Program-made: the position numbers and the translations under genes
Source of the DNA: Austwickia sp.
GTDB lineage: Bacteria; Actinomycetota; Actinomycetes; Actinomycetales; Dermatophilaceae
Direction of reading: 5' to 3'
Assembly (NCBI GenBank): GCA_016699675.1
Contig: CP064985.1
Location: forward strand, 1,302,001 to 1,366,000
Length of the DNA stretch: 64,000 nucleotides
Shown here: piece after piece, positions 24,768-33,302 of the stretch
Layout: every line of letters begins with the position of its first letter
How positions within the stretch are numbered: position 1 is the first letter of the stretch
The notes under the pieces: generated by a model
What the model was told of the DNA's origin: nothing
What the model saw: only the letters and a program-made list of their open reading frames with translations
Databases searched by the model: none

Positions 24768-26522
24768 GTGCGGGTCTTGGTGACCGGCGCGGGCGGGTAC
24801 ATCGGGTCGCGGCTGGTGGGCGCCCTGCTGGCAGAGGGCCATGAGGTGCGGGCCAGCTTCACGGACCCGGCCCGGGCGTCCCGGTTCTGGTGGCACGACC
24901 AGGTGGAGGTGATCCGCCTGGACGTGCGCCAGCCGGAACTGGTCGCTGCTGCGGTGAACGGCGTCGACGCCGTGTACTACCTGGTGCACAGCATGTCCGG
25001 GCCCGGCTTCATCCGGGCGGACCGCTCGGCCGCGCACCACATGGCGACGGCCTGCGCCGCCGCCGGGGTGCAGCGCATCGTCTACCTGTCCGGCCTCGTC
25101 CCCGACGTGCCCGCCGACCAGCTCTCGGACCACCTGTCGTCGCGGGCTGAGGTCGAGCAGATCCTGACCGCCTCCGGCGTGCCCACCCACACGGTGCGCT
25201 GCGCGATCATCCTCGGCAGCGGGTCGACGTCGTTCGAGATCCTGCGCCAGATCAGCCGCCGGCTCCTGGTGCACCCCATCCCCTCGTGGATGAACTCGCT
25301 GGTCCAACCGGTCGCCGTGGTCGACGTGCTGACGGTGCTGGTGGCCTGCCTGACCGCGCGGGCGCCGAGCCGCAGCTACGACGTCGGCGGCCCGGAGCAG
25401 CTGCGCTACGCCGAACTGCTGGCGCGGTTCTGCGCGGTCGCCGGGCTGCCGCGGGCCCAGGTGCCCCTGCTCGGGGTCGACGAATCGCTCGCCGGGACGA
25501 TGGCCGGCCTGCTGACCGACGTCCCCACCGATCTGGTGCGCGAGCTGGTGCAGAGCCTGCATCACGACATGGTCTGCGGCGAGACCGACTTCCGGACCGA
25601 CCTGCTGCCGCCCGGGACGACGCTGCTCGCCCTCGACGCGGCCATCCGGCGTGCGCTGGCCGAACCCCAGCTGGATCTTCCTGTCGCCCAACGCGATCCG
25701 ATGGCCGCCCTGCCGGGCGACCCGCCCTGGTCGTCGGGTTCCTTGCCGGCGGGGCAACACCTGGACCGGCTGCGCGCCGACGCCCTCGGGGAGGCGCGGC
25801 GCGCGGCGCAGCGCGCCGGTGCGACCGTCGCCGACCTCGCCACGCCGACCGGCGCTGTCGCGGCGGCCGCCTGGGCGCCCACCCGCATGCTCGCCTGGAC
25901 CGCCGCAACCGCCGCCCGCTGGCGGGGCGGCCGCGCCCTGCACCATCTCGGGATCGCCGGCACCGGCGTGCTGCGGCTGAACGGCGGTGCCACCTCCGTG
26001 CCGATCCTGGACGCCCCGGCGGACCTGCCCGTGCGCGTGCGCTGGTCCCGCGGGCTGGGCGTCTCCTGGGCAGGCCCCGATGTCGAGGGCGTCGCGGTGC
26101 GGCTGCCGCTGGGCGCCGATCACCCCGGCCGGCGGCCGTTCGCCGACCTGCTCTTCGCCGCCACCGGTTCGGGGGACCTCGGACGGTACGCCGTGCAGGC
26201 GCGCCCGGCCGGCTCCTTCGGCGAGCTGACGACGCTCATCCCGGTCCGCACCGCAGCCGGCCAGCTCATCCTGCGGCTGACGCCCACGACCCAGCCGACG
26301 GAGCCGCGCCAGCCGCCCGCGACGTACGACCTGTCCTGGTCGGGGCTGGCGGGGGACTGGACACCCCTCGGCGAACTGACCGTGACCTGGTCGGCCGGCG
26401 ACACCGCGGAACGCTTCGATGCGGTCGCCCACCCCCTACCCGGGGCCTCCCCCCACCCCCTGGTCACGGCGCTGCGCCGGTCGGCGTACCGTTCCTCCCG
26501 CGACCGAACCCCGAGGATCTGA
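24768..26522 (+). CDS. NAD(P)-binding SDR/epimerase-like protein fused to a second domain
   Basis: A 584-residue protein. Residues 1-280 are an atypical extended SDR: MRVLVTGAGGYIGSRLVGALL (GxxGxxG), DAVYYLVHSMSGPGF, VQRIVYLSGLVPD (no YxxxK pair in the standard place). A proline/alanine linker follows, then from about 370 a domain with LHHLGIAGTGVLRLNGG, VRWSRGLGVSW, VEGVAVRLPLGAD and DLLFAATGSGDLGRYAV that I do not assign firmly; it resembles an uncharacterised actinobacterial family. GTG 24768 is chosen because AAGGAG lies 5 bases upstream. The next gene (SRPBCC) starts 1 base after the stop, so the two proteins probably act together. Confidence 0.75.
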   Translation: MRVLVTGAGGYIGSRLVGALLAEGHEVRASFTDPARASRFWWHDQVEVIRLDVRQPELVAAAVNGVDAVYYLVHSMSGPGFIRADRSAAHHMATACAAAGVQRIVYLSGLVPDVPADQLSDHLSSRAEVEQILTASGVPTHTVRCAIILGSGSTSFEILRQISRRLLVHPIPSWMNSLVQPVAVVDVLTVLVACLTARAPSRSYDVGGPEQLRYAELLARFCAVAGLPRAQVPLLGVDESLAGTMAGLLTDVPTDLVRELVQSLHHDMVCGETDFRTDLLPPGTTLLALDAAIRRALAEPQLDLPVAQRDPMAALPGDPPWSSGSLPAGQHLDRLRADALGEARRAAQRAGATVADLATPTGAVAAAAWAPTRMLAWTAATAARWRGGRALHHLGIAGTGVLRLNGGATSVPILDAPADLPVRVRWSRGLGVSWAGPDVEGVAVRLPLGADHPGRRPFADLLFAATGSGDLGRYAVQARPAGSFGELTTLIPVRTAAGQLILRLTPTTQPTEPRQPPATYDLSWSGLAGDWTPLGELTVTWSAGDTAERFDAVAHPLPGASPHPLVTALRRSAYRSSRDRTPRI

Positions 26523-26523
26523 C

Positions 26524-27075
26524 ATGCGACTGAGCCACCAACAGCTGCTCGAGGCCCCCATGGAGCGGGTCTGGAACAATTTCAACGACCTGTACCGGGT
26601 GGGGCGGTGCTTCCCGGGCGCGAAGGTCACCACCGTGACCGGCGACGCGTTCGAGGGCGTCATCACGAGCACCCTGGGGCCCCTGGTCCTCACCTTCGAC
26701 GGCGCCGGATCCGTCACGACCCGCGACGAGGAGCGGCACCGGATCGCCATCGACGCCGACGGGCATCAGCGGCGCGGGCCGGGCAAGGCGCACATCGTCG
26801 TCCAGGTGCAGCTCTTCCATCGCGGACCGCAGCACACCCTGGCGCAGATGGTCACCGAACTGCAGCTGCGGGCGCTGCCCTCCCAGCTCGGCGCGGGCTT
26901 GGCGCAGCGGGCATCCGATCCCCTCATCGAGCGGTTCCTGCGCGGCATGGGGTCGCCCACGCCGTGCCCCGACGACGACGGACCCGACGAGACCCTGGAC
27001 ATCGGCCGCGACATCGTGTCGGGCCTGGTCAAGTCGTACCGGCGCAGCGCCGAGAGCCTCCTGCGCCGCCGCTGA
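26524..27075 (+). CDS. SRPBCC-fold protein, CoxG-like
   Basis: A 183-residue START/SRPBCC-type protein. It begins MRLSHQQLLEAPMERVWNNF and continues with GRCFPGAKVTTVTGDAFEGVI, the pattern of the CoxG (carbon monoxide dehydrogenase subunit G) family, which binds hydrophobic or membrane ligands. The C-terminal 50 residues are an acidic linker and a basic helix (YRRSAESLLRRR). It is effectively fused in transcription with the SDR fusion upstream (1-base gap). No Cox structural genes are nearby, so a CO-related role is not supported. The stop codon overlaps the first unit of the repeat at 27075. Confidence 0.82.
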   Translation: MRLSHQQLLEAPMERVWNNFNDLYRVGRCFPGAKVTTVTGDAFEGVITSTLGPLVLTFDGAGSVTTRDEERHRIAIDADGHQRRGPGKAHIVVQVQLFHRGPQHTLAQMVTELQLRALPSQLGAGLAQRASDPLIERFLRGMGSPTPCPDDDGPDETLDIGRDIVSGLVKSYRRSAESLLRRR

Positions 27076-27167
27076 CTGGCGCCCGTCTTCCTCAACTGGC
27101 GCCCCATTACCCCGACTGGCGCCCTGCTTCATGTAGGGCGCCAGTCGCAGTAAGAGGGCGGCAGTCG
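27075..27167. repeat. Intergenic repeat, copy 2: three 20-base units plus an inverted unit
   Basis: ACTGGCGCCC recurs at 27075, 27095 and 27115, exactly 20 bases apart with unrelated spacers. The third copy pairs with AGGGCGCCAGT at 27135-27145 in a perfect 11-base stem with a 9-base loop, followed by TAAGAGGGCGGCAGTCG (27151-27167), which is also found at 2136-2151 in copy 1. It lies between convergent gene ends, where a bidirectional terminator would be useful. Confidence 0.75.
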
Positions 27168-27221
27168 CCAAATTCGGCCCTCAATACGGCGCGAAGTGCG
27201 GCGAGGCGGGGCGGCTCAGAA

Positions 27222-29594
27222 CTACGGGGTTCCCAACACCGGCGTCGCCTCAAGGACGACGACGGACCACTCCTGTACGGCGTACGCGTCGTGGATCACC
27301 TCGGAGTCCTCCGGCCGCCAGCAGTTGTGGCACCACTCAAATGCGCCGTACGTGTCGATCAGCCGGCGCCACTCGCGCTCCTCCTGCGCCGGCGGCACCA
27401 CGAAGTCGACCGACTCTGGCGTCATGTTGATGAGCACGAACAGATCGCCGTGGTTGCCGGGAGCCCCCTCGGCGTGGATCCGGAAGCCCAGGGCCTGGTC
27501 CCCCTCGACCGGGCCGTTAGCCCCGTCGGCGCCCGTGAACTCGAACGGCGCCTTCCCCCGCGGCCGGCTGAGCGAACCCCACTCGTCGGGCCGCAGCAGC
27601 CGGTTGCGTTGCCGCAGGTGGGAGAGGTACGTCGCGAACATGAAGACCGGGTTCATGTCGGCCGAGCAGCCCGCCTCGCCGAACACGTCGTAGTAGATCC
27701 CGCAGTCGTCCGGGTGCTCGGGGTCGACCGGGATCCGCATCGGGGCGTTCGACGCGGCCTGGGCGTAGTTGGCCCACATGCCGATCGTGTTGAGCGCCCA
27801 CGGGTTGTTGTTGCCGTTCTGGGTGCGCCCGTATTCGTCGCCCGCCACCAGCATCGGCACGCCCTTGGACAGGAACAGGACGGCGAGGAAGTTGCGCAGC
27901 CGCTGGCGGCGCAGGCCGTGGTCGCCGCCGGAGTCCCAGCTCTTGTTGTCGTCGGAGCCGCCGTCGCTCGGCCCGAACGGCGGGTCGATGTCGTTGTTCT
28001 TCTCGTTGTAGCTGACCAGGTCCATCATGGTGAACCCGTCGTGCGCGGTGATGAAGTTGATGGACCGCGCGGGGCTGCCTGCGCCCTCCTCGTGGAAGTG
28101 CGCGTAGTCGCCGTTGAGCATGTCCATAAACTCGTGCACGTCGCCGGTGCCCTTGCAGAAGTCGCGGACGGCGTCGCGGTAGCGGCCGTTCCACTCACCC
28201 CAGCCCTCGGGGAAGTTGCCGACCTCGTAGCCCCACAGGTCCCACGCCTCGGCGATGACCTCGACCTGGTGGTCCTCCGCCTGGTGGGCGATGGCGCTGA
28301 GCAGCTCGTGGTCGGGGAAGAAGCGCCGCTGCAGGTCCCAGTCGTCCCGCGGGGCGTCCGCGGGACGGCGGCCCAGCACCGGCGCCAGGTCGAACCGGAA
28401 CCCGTCGACGCCCATCGTGGTGCCGTAGTAGGCCAGCGAGTCCAGGACCAGCCGCTGGGTGGCCTCCGAGGAGGCGTTGAGCTGGTTCGAGCAGCCGGTG
28501 GCGCCGTCGATGAGCATGTCGTTGCCGTCGAGCACGTAATAGTCGGTCGTGGCGAAACCGCCCAGGCTCACGAAGCCGGTCGCCTCCCGGTCGCCCTCCC
28601 AGTGCCCGCCCTCGGCGGTGTGGTTGTAGACGACGTCGAGGTAGACCTCGATCCCCGCGTCGTGGAACGCCTTGACCATGGCCTTGAACTCGGCGGTCGG
28701 GCCGCCCGGGGACTTGTCGTAGGCGTAGTCCCGGTTCGGGGCGAAATAGGACAGCGTCTGGTAGCCCCAGTGGTTCGCCGTCTGGTCGCGCTGCGCCTTC
28801 TCACTGGTATTGGTCTCGTGCACGGGAAGGAGCTCGATGGTGGTCAGGCCGAGCGCGCGCAGGTACGGCGCGAGCATGCCCGCGCCCTTGTAGGTGCCGC
28901 GCAGCTGCTCCGGAACGTCGACGACCTGCTCAAAGCCGGGACAATGCCCGAGCAGCTCGGAGAGCCGCGACGCGCTCGGGTGCATGGTGAGGTTCTTGAC
29001 GTGCGCCTCGTAGATGGTCGCCTTCTCCGGCGGGGCCTTGGGCCGCTCGCCGACCAGGTCGCTGTTGACGATGACGATGCCCTTCGGCGCGTAGCGGCCC
29101 GTGTCCAGCTCGCGACGGGGCCGCCCGCGGTGCACCTGGCAACCGGTGCCGAACACCCCCTGGTCGCCGCCGCATTCCTCGATGACCTCGGCCAGGCCGT
29201 TGTGGGTGATCTCCCGGGCGTACGGGTCGAAGAGCACCTTGTTGGGGTTGAACCGGTCGCCCCCCGCGGCGATATCGGAGTCGAAGCCCTCGCCGGAGTC
29301 GCCGCGCGACCACGCTTCGACGTACGGCCAGTTCGGCCCCCAGCAGCGGTAGGCGTACAGCGTGCCGTGCGTCGCCCCGGCCACCTTCGCCCGCCACGCG
29401 CCGTCCACACCCCGCGCGCACTCGACCTCGAAGCTCGCGTTGACGCCGACCGGCTCGTCATAGAACTCCAGCACGACGCGCGTCGCGTTCGGCGCGTGGA
29501 CGGCGAAGGTCGTCACGTCGCCTGACGGGATCGGGCCCAGCGGCCAGGTGGCCGCCGCCCAGGACGTCGGCTCGAGGGGTACGTACGGGGTCAC
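27222..29594 (-). CDS. glgX: Glycogen debranching enzyme GlgX / isoamylase
   Basis: Hydrolyses alpha-1,6 branches of glycogen or limit dextrins. The 790-residue protein has an N-terminal CBM48 domain (residues 20-130), a GH13 barrel with region I DVVYNHTAEGG (about 321), region II GFRFDLAPVLG (nucleophile Asp, about 400), region III EAWDLWGYEVG (acid/base Glu, about 450), region IV FITAHDGFTM (about 515), and a C-terminal beta domain. GTG 29594 is preceded by a perfect AGGAGG. It follows the CDGSH gene of the upstream operon by 48 bases on the same strand and may be read through from it, though its own strong ribosome site suits independent expression. Confidence 0.94.
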   Translation of the reverse strand: MTPYVPLEPTSWAAATWPLGPIPSGDVTTFAVHAPNATRVVLEFYDEPVGVNASFEVECARGVDGAWRAKVAGATHGTLYAYRCWGPNWPYVEAWSRGDSGEGFDSDIAAGGDRFNPNKVLFDPYAREITHNGLAEVIEECGGDQGVFGTGCQVHRGRPRRELDTGRYAPKGIVIVNSDLVGERPKAPPEKATIYEAHVKNLTMHPSASRLSELLGHCPGFEQVVDVPEQLRGTYKGAGMLAPYLRALGLTTIELLPVHETNTSEKAQRDQTANHWGYQTLSYFAPNRDYAYDKSPGGPTAEFKAMVKAFHDAGIEVYLDVVYNHTAEGGHWEGDREATGFVSLGGFATTDYYVLDGNDMLIDGATGCSNQLNASSEATQRLVLDSLAYYGTTMGVDGFRFDLAPVLGRRPADAPRDDWDLQRRFFPDHELLSAIAHQAEDHQVEVIAEAWDLWGYEVGNFPEGWGEWNGRYRDAVRDFCKGTGDVHEFMDMLNGDYAHFHEEGAGSPARSINFITAHDGFTMMDLVSYNEKNNDIDPPFGPSDGGSDDNKSWDSGGDHGLRRQRLRNFLAVLFLSKGVPMLVAGDEYGRTQNGNNNPWALNTIGMWANYAQAASNAPMRIPVDPEHPDDCGIYYDVFGEAGCSADMNPVFMFATYLSHLRQRNRLLRPDEWGSLSRPRGKAPFEFTGADGANGPVEGDQALGFRIHAEGAPGNHGDLFVLINMTPESVDFVVPPAQEEREWRRLIDTYGAFEWCHNCWRPEDSEVIHDAYAVQEWSVVVLEATPVLGTP

Positions 29595-29642
29595 GTGCTT
29601 TTCCTCCTACGGTGCGGCTTACGGTCGAAAACGTAACCCCGG

Positions 29643-29918
29643 TCAGGGCGCCCGGAAGCGAGCCGCCTTGTGCGATCCGTCGCAGAACGGCTTCTCGCGT
29701 GACTTTCCGCACCGGCACAAAGCGCTGGTACGGCGTGCGCCGGGCACCTCGCGACCGGTCGCGTCGACCACGGCGAAGTCGCCCCGGACCAGCAGCGGCC
29801 CGTCGGGGCAGACGACGATCACGGCGGCCCGATCCGGCCCCGGCTCCTGCGGCGAGTCGCCGATGCCCTCCTCGGCTGCCGTGTCCTCCCCGGATCTCGC
29901 GCGCTCCCCGGCGGTCAT
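29643..29918 (-). CDS. CDGSH iron-sulfur domain protein
   Basis: A 91-residue protein ending in a single CDGSH motif: ALCRCGKSREKPFCDGSHK holds the three Cys and one His that ligate a [2Fe-2S] cluster. The first about 30 residues are acidic and probably disordered; the middle (AAVIVVCPDGPLLVRGDFAVVD) is the beta-strand region seen in bacterial stand-alone CDGSH proteins. Start ATG 29918 overlaps the preceding stop as ATGA. Last gene of the five-gene operon, it is a natural electron carrier for the oxidase encoded just upstream, an inference from coupling only. Confidence 0.88.
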   Translation of the reverse strand: MTAGERARSGEDTAAEEGIGDSPQEPGPDRAAVIVVCPDGPLLVRGDFAVVDATGREVPGARRTSALCRCGKSREKPFCDGSHKAARFRAP

Positions 29919-31039
29919 CGCAGCGGCTCCCGCAGCGCCGACGCCCCGGCCTCCCACGCGCCGACCACGTGCCGGGCGATGTCGCCGTCGAGCAGCGTCG
30001 CCGTGGCCGCGCCGAGGAGAGCGTCCTCGCGCAGCTGCGGGGTCTGCGCCACCAAGGGCAGCACCATCTCGTGGATCGCCAGTTGCTCGTGGACGGCGTC
30101 GACGCCGACGTGCTCGAGGAAGTACTCGACCGCCTCCTCGGGCAGGCCCACCCGGCGCAGCCCCTGGGCATAGCGTCGCATCGGCGCCGAGGAGGTCATC
30201 TCCAGCGCTGCCAGGTGCCCCAGCGCGGCGGCCCGCAGCCGCCGGTGCAGCCCGAACAGCACCGCGGCGTTGTCGTTCGCGAGCACGACCGCGGGCACCG
30301 CGTCGACGTACGCGCCGTTGCGCTCGTCCAGCCCCGCGCACCGCAGGGTGGTCCGGAACAGCTCCGAGTGCATGGCCCGCAGCGAGCCGTTGCCGTATTC
30401 GTCCGACTGGATCTCCACCGCGGCGTTCTTCGTGCGCCCGCTCACCCGCGGCAGCGCAAAGGTGTGCGGGTCCGCCTCCTTGAGCTGGTAGATGGACTTT
30501 ACGACGAGGAACTCGCGCGCCTGCGCGAGCGTCGCGCGATCCCGCACGTACGTCGAGGTCGCCGGGCCCACGTCGGCATCGGTGAGGGCGACCAGCGCGC
30601 GGCGCAGCTCGGTGTCTGCGGCCAGGCCGAGGTCGGCGCCCAGCAGCGCCGTACGCCGTCGCAGGTCGGCCTCGAACGCCGCCTCGACGACGCGCGCCCC
30701 GACGAGCAGCCCCGGGTCCCACTCCCACGCGTCGCACACCCCGGTGAGGCCGTGCAGGTGCAACGCGTAGAGCAGGTAGAGGGTGAGCTGGACGTCGTCG
30801 TACGCCGCCGCCTGGTCCGGCGCCTGGCCTGGTGAGTGGCCCGGAGTCGCGTCTGGTGAGGCGTCCGGCGAAGCCGGCGCCTCCGGCCAAGCGCGCGCCA
30901 CCGCCGCCAGCACCGCCGCGTGCCAATCCGCCAGGCCGCCTACCTCGCCCTCACGGGCGACCGGCACGGGCCCGGTGAGGATCTCCAAGAGCAGCGCGCT
31001 GGCCGGGCCGCGCGGCGTGGGCAGCGGCGTTTCGGCCAT
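29915..31039 (-). CDS. Haem-oxygenase-like iron-containing redox enzyme (putative diiron oxidase)
   Basis: A 374-residue, mostly helical protein of the iron-containing redox enzyme family. Candidate metal ligands: Glu188, Glu214, His224 (E-x9-H), Glu280, His310, Asp314, His317 (H-x3-D-x2-H). This set and spacing resemble the HDO superfamily of diiron oxidases and oxygenases (SznF, UndA, BesC types), which perform N-oxygenation or oxidative C-C cleavage. Residues 55-80 form a low-complexity Ser/Pro/Asp linker. The start at 31039 shares one base with the glycosyltransferase stop (TGATG); an apparent extension upstream is only the other frame of that gene. Substrate unknown. Confidence 0.82.
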   Translation of the reverse strand: MAETPLPTPRGPASALLLEILTGPVPVAREGEVGGLADWHAAVLAAVARAWPEAPASPDASPDATPGHSPGQAPDQAAAYDDVQLTLYLLYALHLHGLTGVCDAWEWDPGLLVGARVVEAAFEADLRRRTALLGADLGLAADTELRRALVALTDADVGPATSTYVRDRATLAQAREFLVVKSIYQLKEADPHTFALPRVSGRTKNAAVEIQSDEYGNGSLRAMHSELFRTTLRCAGLDERNGAYVDAVPAVVLANDNAAVLFGLHRRLRAAALGHLAALEMTSSAPMRRYAQGLRRVGLPEEAVEYFLEHVGVDAVHEQLAIHEMVLPLVAQTPQLREDALLGAATATLLDGDIARHVVGAWEAGASALREPLR

Positions 31040-31866
31040 CACGGCAGCCCCGGCGTCGGTGCCGGCGCCGCCAGCGCCGCGGGTGCGGCCGGTCCGGAGA
31101 GCCTGGTCAGGTACGCCGCGAAGCCGTCCTCGACCCGCGACCTGAGCCGGCCCGAGGTCGCGACGCGGGTGCGATCCGTCGCGACGCAGCAGTGCCCGGC
31201 GCGGCGCAGGCGCGCGACGAGGTCCACGTCCTCGTGGACGCGCAGCCCCCCGAAGCCGCCCACGTCGAGATAGGCGGAGGCGCGGACGCCCAGGTTGGCG
31301 CCGTGCACGTGCGCGTGCCCCTCGGTGAGCTGGTGCCGGCGGTGCCAGGCCGCGGCGAGCGCCTCGGTCACGCCCATCGGCTCCACGGTGCCGACGACGC
31401 AGTCGGCGCCGTCGTCGGCCAGCTCGGCCTGCCGGGCGAGCCACCCCAAGGGAACGGTGGAGTCGGCGTCGGTGCAGGCCAGCCACGCGGCCTCCGGGCG
31501 CACGCCGGCGACGGCCCAGGCCCGCACCGCCTCGGTGGCGCCGGCCGCGCGCGCGGCGCCGACGGCCCCGTGCGCCACGACCAGCGTGTCGGCCCCCAGG
31601 CGCTGGGCCACGTCGGCGGTGCCGTCGGTGCACCGGTCGAGCACGACCAGGATTCGCACGTGCAGCCCCGCGGTCGTGGCGGGCCGCGCGGCGGCGCCGA
31701 GCGCGGCGAGGCAGTGCGGCAGCAGCCGTTCCTCGTTGCGCGCCGGCACGACGACCGTGACGTGCGTCAGCCGGGTCAGACCGGGTGACGCGGCCGGTTG
31801 CGGGCCGGGTGGCTGGCCCGGACGCGGGCCGGACAGGCCCGAAGACGAGGGCATGGGTCGGTTCAT
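31039..31866 (-). CDS. Family 2 glycosyltransferase
   Basis: A 275-residue GT-A fold enzyme: nucleotide-sugar entry VTVVVPARNEERLLPHCLAAL, VVLDRCTDGTADVAQRL, the DxD-like ACTDADSTVPLGWL, and the acceptor-side GLRVHEDVDLVARLRRAG. There is no membrane helix, so it is probably cytosolic. The start at 31866 (MNRPMPSSSGLS) overlaps the PIG-L/methyltransferase stop by ATGA; the open frame extends upstream without homology. Within this operon it most likely makes a glycosyl conjugate that the PIG-L enzyme deacetylates, by analogy with mycothiol or bacillithiol pathways, but the sugar and acceptor are unknown. Confidence 0.88.
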   Translation of the reverse strand: MNRPMPSSSGLSGPRPGQPPGPQPAASPGLTRLTHVTVVVPARNEERLLPHCLAALGAAARPATTAGLHVRILVVLDRCTDGTADVAQRLGADTLVVAHGAVGAARAAGATEAVRAWAVAGVRPEAAWLACTDADSTVPLGWLARQAELADDGADCVVGTVEPMGVTEALAAAWHRRHQLTEGHAHVHGANLGVRASAYLDVGGFGGLRVHEDVDLVARLRRAGHCCVATDRTRVATSGRLRSRVEDGFAAYLTRLSGPAAPAALAAPAPTPGLP

Positions 31867-33302
31867 CGGCGCTCTCCGGGGGTGAGGGGCGCGCCGCCCC
31901 AGACGTCGGCGCGGATGCTGTCGTCCCGATAGCTCAGCCGATGGGGCAGGTCGGCCAGGGCGGTCCTCGCCTGGGCGTGCGCCAGGTCTCCGTCGAGCGG
32001 CAGGTCCGCGGAGCCACGACGCCAATCGATCAGGGCGATCTCCCCGCCGGGCCGCAGCGCCCGCCGGGCGGCGCGCAGGAGCGCCAGGAACTCGGTCCCG
32101 GTGAGGAAGTAGGCGACCTCGGAGATCACCACGAGATCCGCGCTCCCCACCGGCAGGCCAGCCAGGGCCGCGAGGTCATACGGAACCTCCGCCTGCAGCC
32201 AGGTGACCCCGGGCAGGTCCCGGCGCCGGGCGACGGCCAGCGCGGATGCCGACCCGTCGACGGCCGTCACGTGGTCGGCACAGCCCGCCAGCAGTGTGGT
32301 GAGGGCCCCCGTGGCGCAGCCGATCTCGAGCACCTCGGCGTACCGTTCCCGGGTTCGCAGGGCGACCGTCAGCGCGTGCTTGCGCCGCTCGTACCAGCTC
32401 GCCGCGTCCCACGGATCGTCCGTGTCCGCGAGCATCGCGTCGAAGTCCGAACGGCGCCGGTCTCGCCGGTCGGCCTCCGCCCCGGCAGAGTCGGGCCGCT
32501 GGCCGTCGTCCCCGGCGATCAGCGTCTCGGTGACGCGCGCGAACCGCGCGAGCACGTGCGGCGGCAGCAGGGCCTCGTCCCCCGGCAACGGCGAGAGCGG
32601 AGCGACCTGGCTGCGGTGCGCCGCGATGGCGGCGGCCTTCGCGTGCAGAGCGGCGGCGGACGGCGGTACGGCGAGCGCGCGCGCCCACGGGAACTCGTCG
32701 GGGTGGGCCCAGTGCCACAGCCAGATGGGGTAGTACCAGAGCCGAGACCCGCGGGCCCGAGCGAGTTCCGCCGCGACGGCGCCCAGCGTGTCGTGGTCGG
32801 GGTGCCCGTCGGCGGCGTACGGCGCGAGCAGCACCTCGCGGGCGCGCCCGGACGCGTCGGCGGGGCCGAGCGCCTCGGCGACCCGCTCCCGGAGCAGCCC
32901 CGGGTCGTCCGCCAGGGTGCCGTCGGCCAGCCCGAGGGTCGCGATGCTGGCGCCCGGCGCGAGGAGGTCCACGGCGTGCCGGAACTCGCGCTCCCGCAGC
33001 TCGCCCAGCCGGTGCGGCGACCACAGCGCGGAGTCGGGGTGCGAGGCCGAACCGTCGGTCGCCAGAACGACCGTCAGGGAGCCTGCGGCGGCGGCGAGCT
33101 CCGGGGCGAGGTCCGCGACGAGGGCGCCGACGCCGAGCGTCTCGTCGTCCGGGTGCGCCGCGAGGACCACCAGGCGCTCCGCCCCCAGCGCCGCAGGCGC
33201 CACGACGGGCACGTCCTCCCAGCGGGGATCGGCGAGCCAGACCGCCTCGGGGGTCCCCGGCTCCAGCGGTGTGAACGGGCGAGGCGACACCGGGGCGCTC
33301 AC
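31863..33302 (-). CDS. PIG-L (LmbE) deacetylase fused to a NodS-like methyltransferase
   Basis: A 479-residue two-domain protein. The N-terminal PIG-L domain (residues 35-270) has the zinc motif AAHPDDE at 49-54 and HPDHD at 167-171; such enzymes remove N-acetyl groups from sugars or glycosides (MshB, BshB). The C-terminal domain (about 290-460) is a class I SAM methyltransferase: EVLEIGCATGALTTLLA, VTAVDGSASALAVARR, SADLVVISEVAYFL, RPGGEIALIDWR. GTG 33302 overlaps the acyl-CoA dehydrogenase stop as GTGA. The two activities may act successively on one amino-sugar conjugate. Confidence 0.9.
   Translation of the reverse strand: MSAPVSPRPFTPLEPGTPEAVWLADPRWEDVPVVAPAALGAERLVVLAAHPDDETLGVGALVADLAPELAAAAGSLTVVLATDGSASHPDSALWSPHRLGELREREFRHAVDLLAPGASIATLGLADGTLADDPGLLRERVAEALGPADASGRAREVLLAPYAADGHPDHDTLGAVAAELARARGSRLWYYPIWLWHWAHPDEFPWARALAVPPSAAALHAKAAAIAAHRSQVAPLSPLPGDEALLPPHVLARFARVTETLIAGDDGQRPDSAGAEADRRDRRRSDFDAMLADTDDPWDAASWYERRKHALTVALRTRERYAEVLEIGCATGALTTLLAGCADHVTAVDGSASALAVARRRDLPGVTWLQAEVPYDLAALAGLPVGSADLVVISEVAYFLTGTEFLALLRAARRALRPGGEIALIDWRRGSADLPLDGDLAHAQARTALADLPHRLSYRDDSIRADVWGGAPLTPGERR

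Noticed and set aside
24351..26432. A 693-codon minus-strand frame across the small acidic genes and the SDR fusion
   Set aside because: Gly/Arg/Gln-rich antisense reading; the plus strand has ribosome sites and motifs.
26607..29525. A 972-codon plus-strand frame over glgX
   Set aside because: Val/Arg/Gly-rich composition, no motifs, and antisense to the complete glgX gene.
29915..31633. Longer version of the diiron-oxidase-like protein beginning at 31633
   Set aside because: The extra about 200 residues are the wrong frame of the glycosyltransferase gene; the start at 31039 fits coupling.
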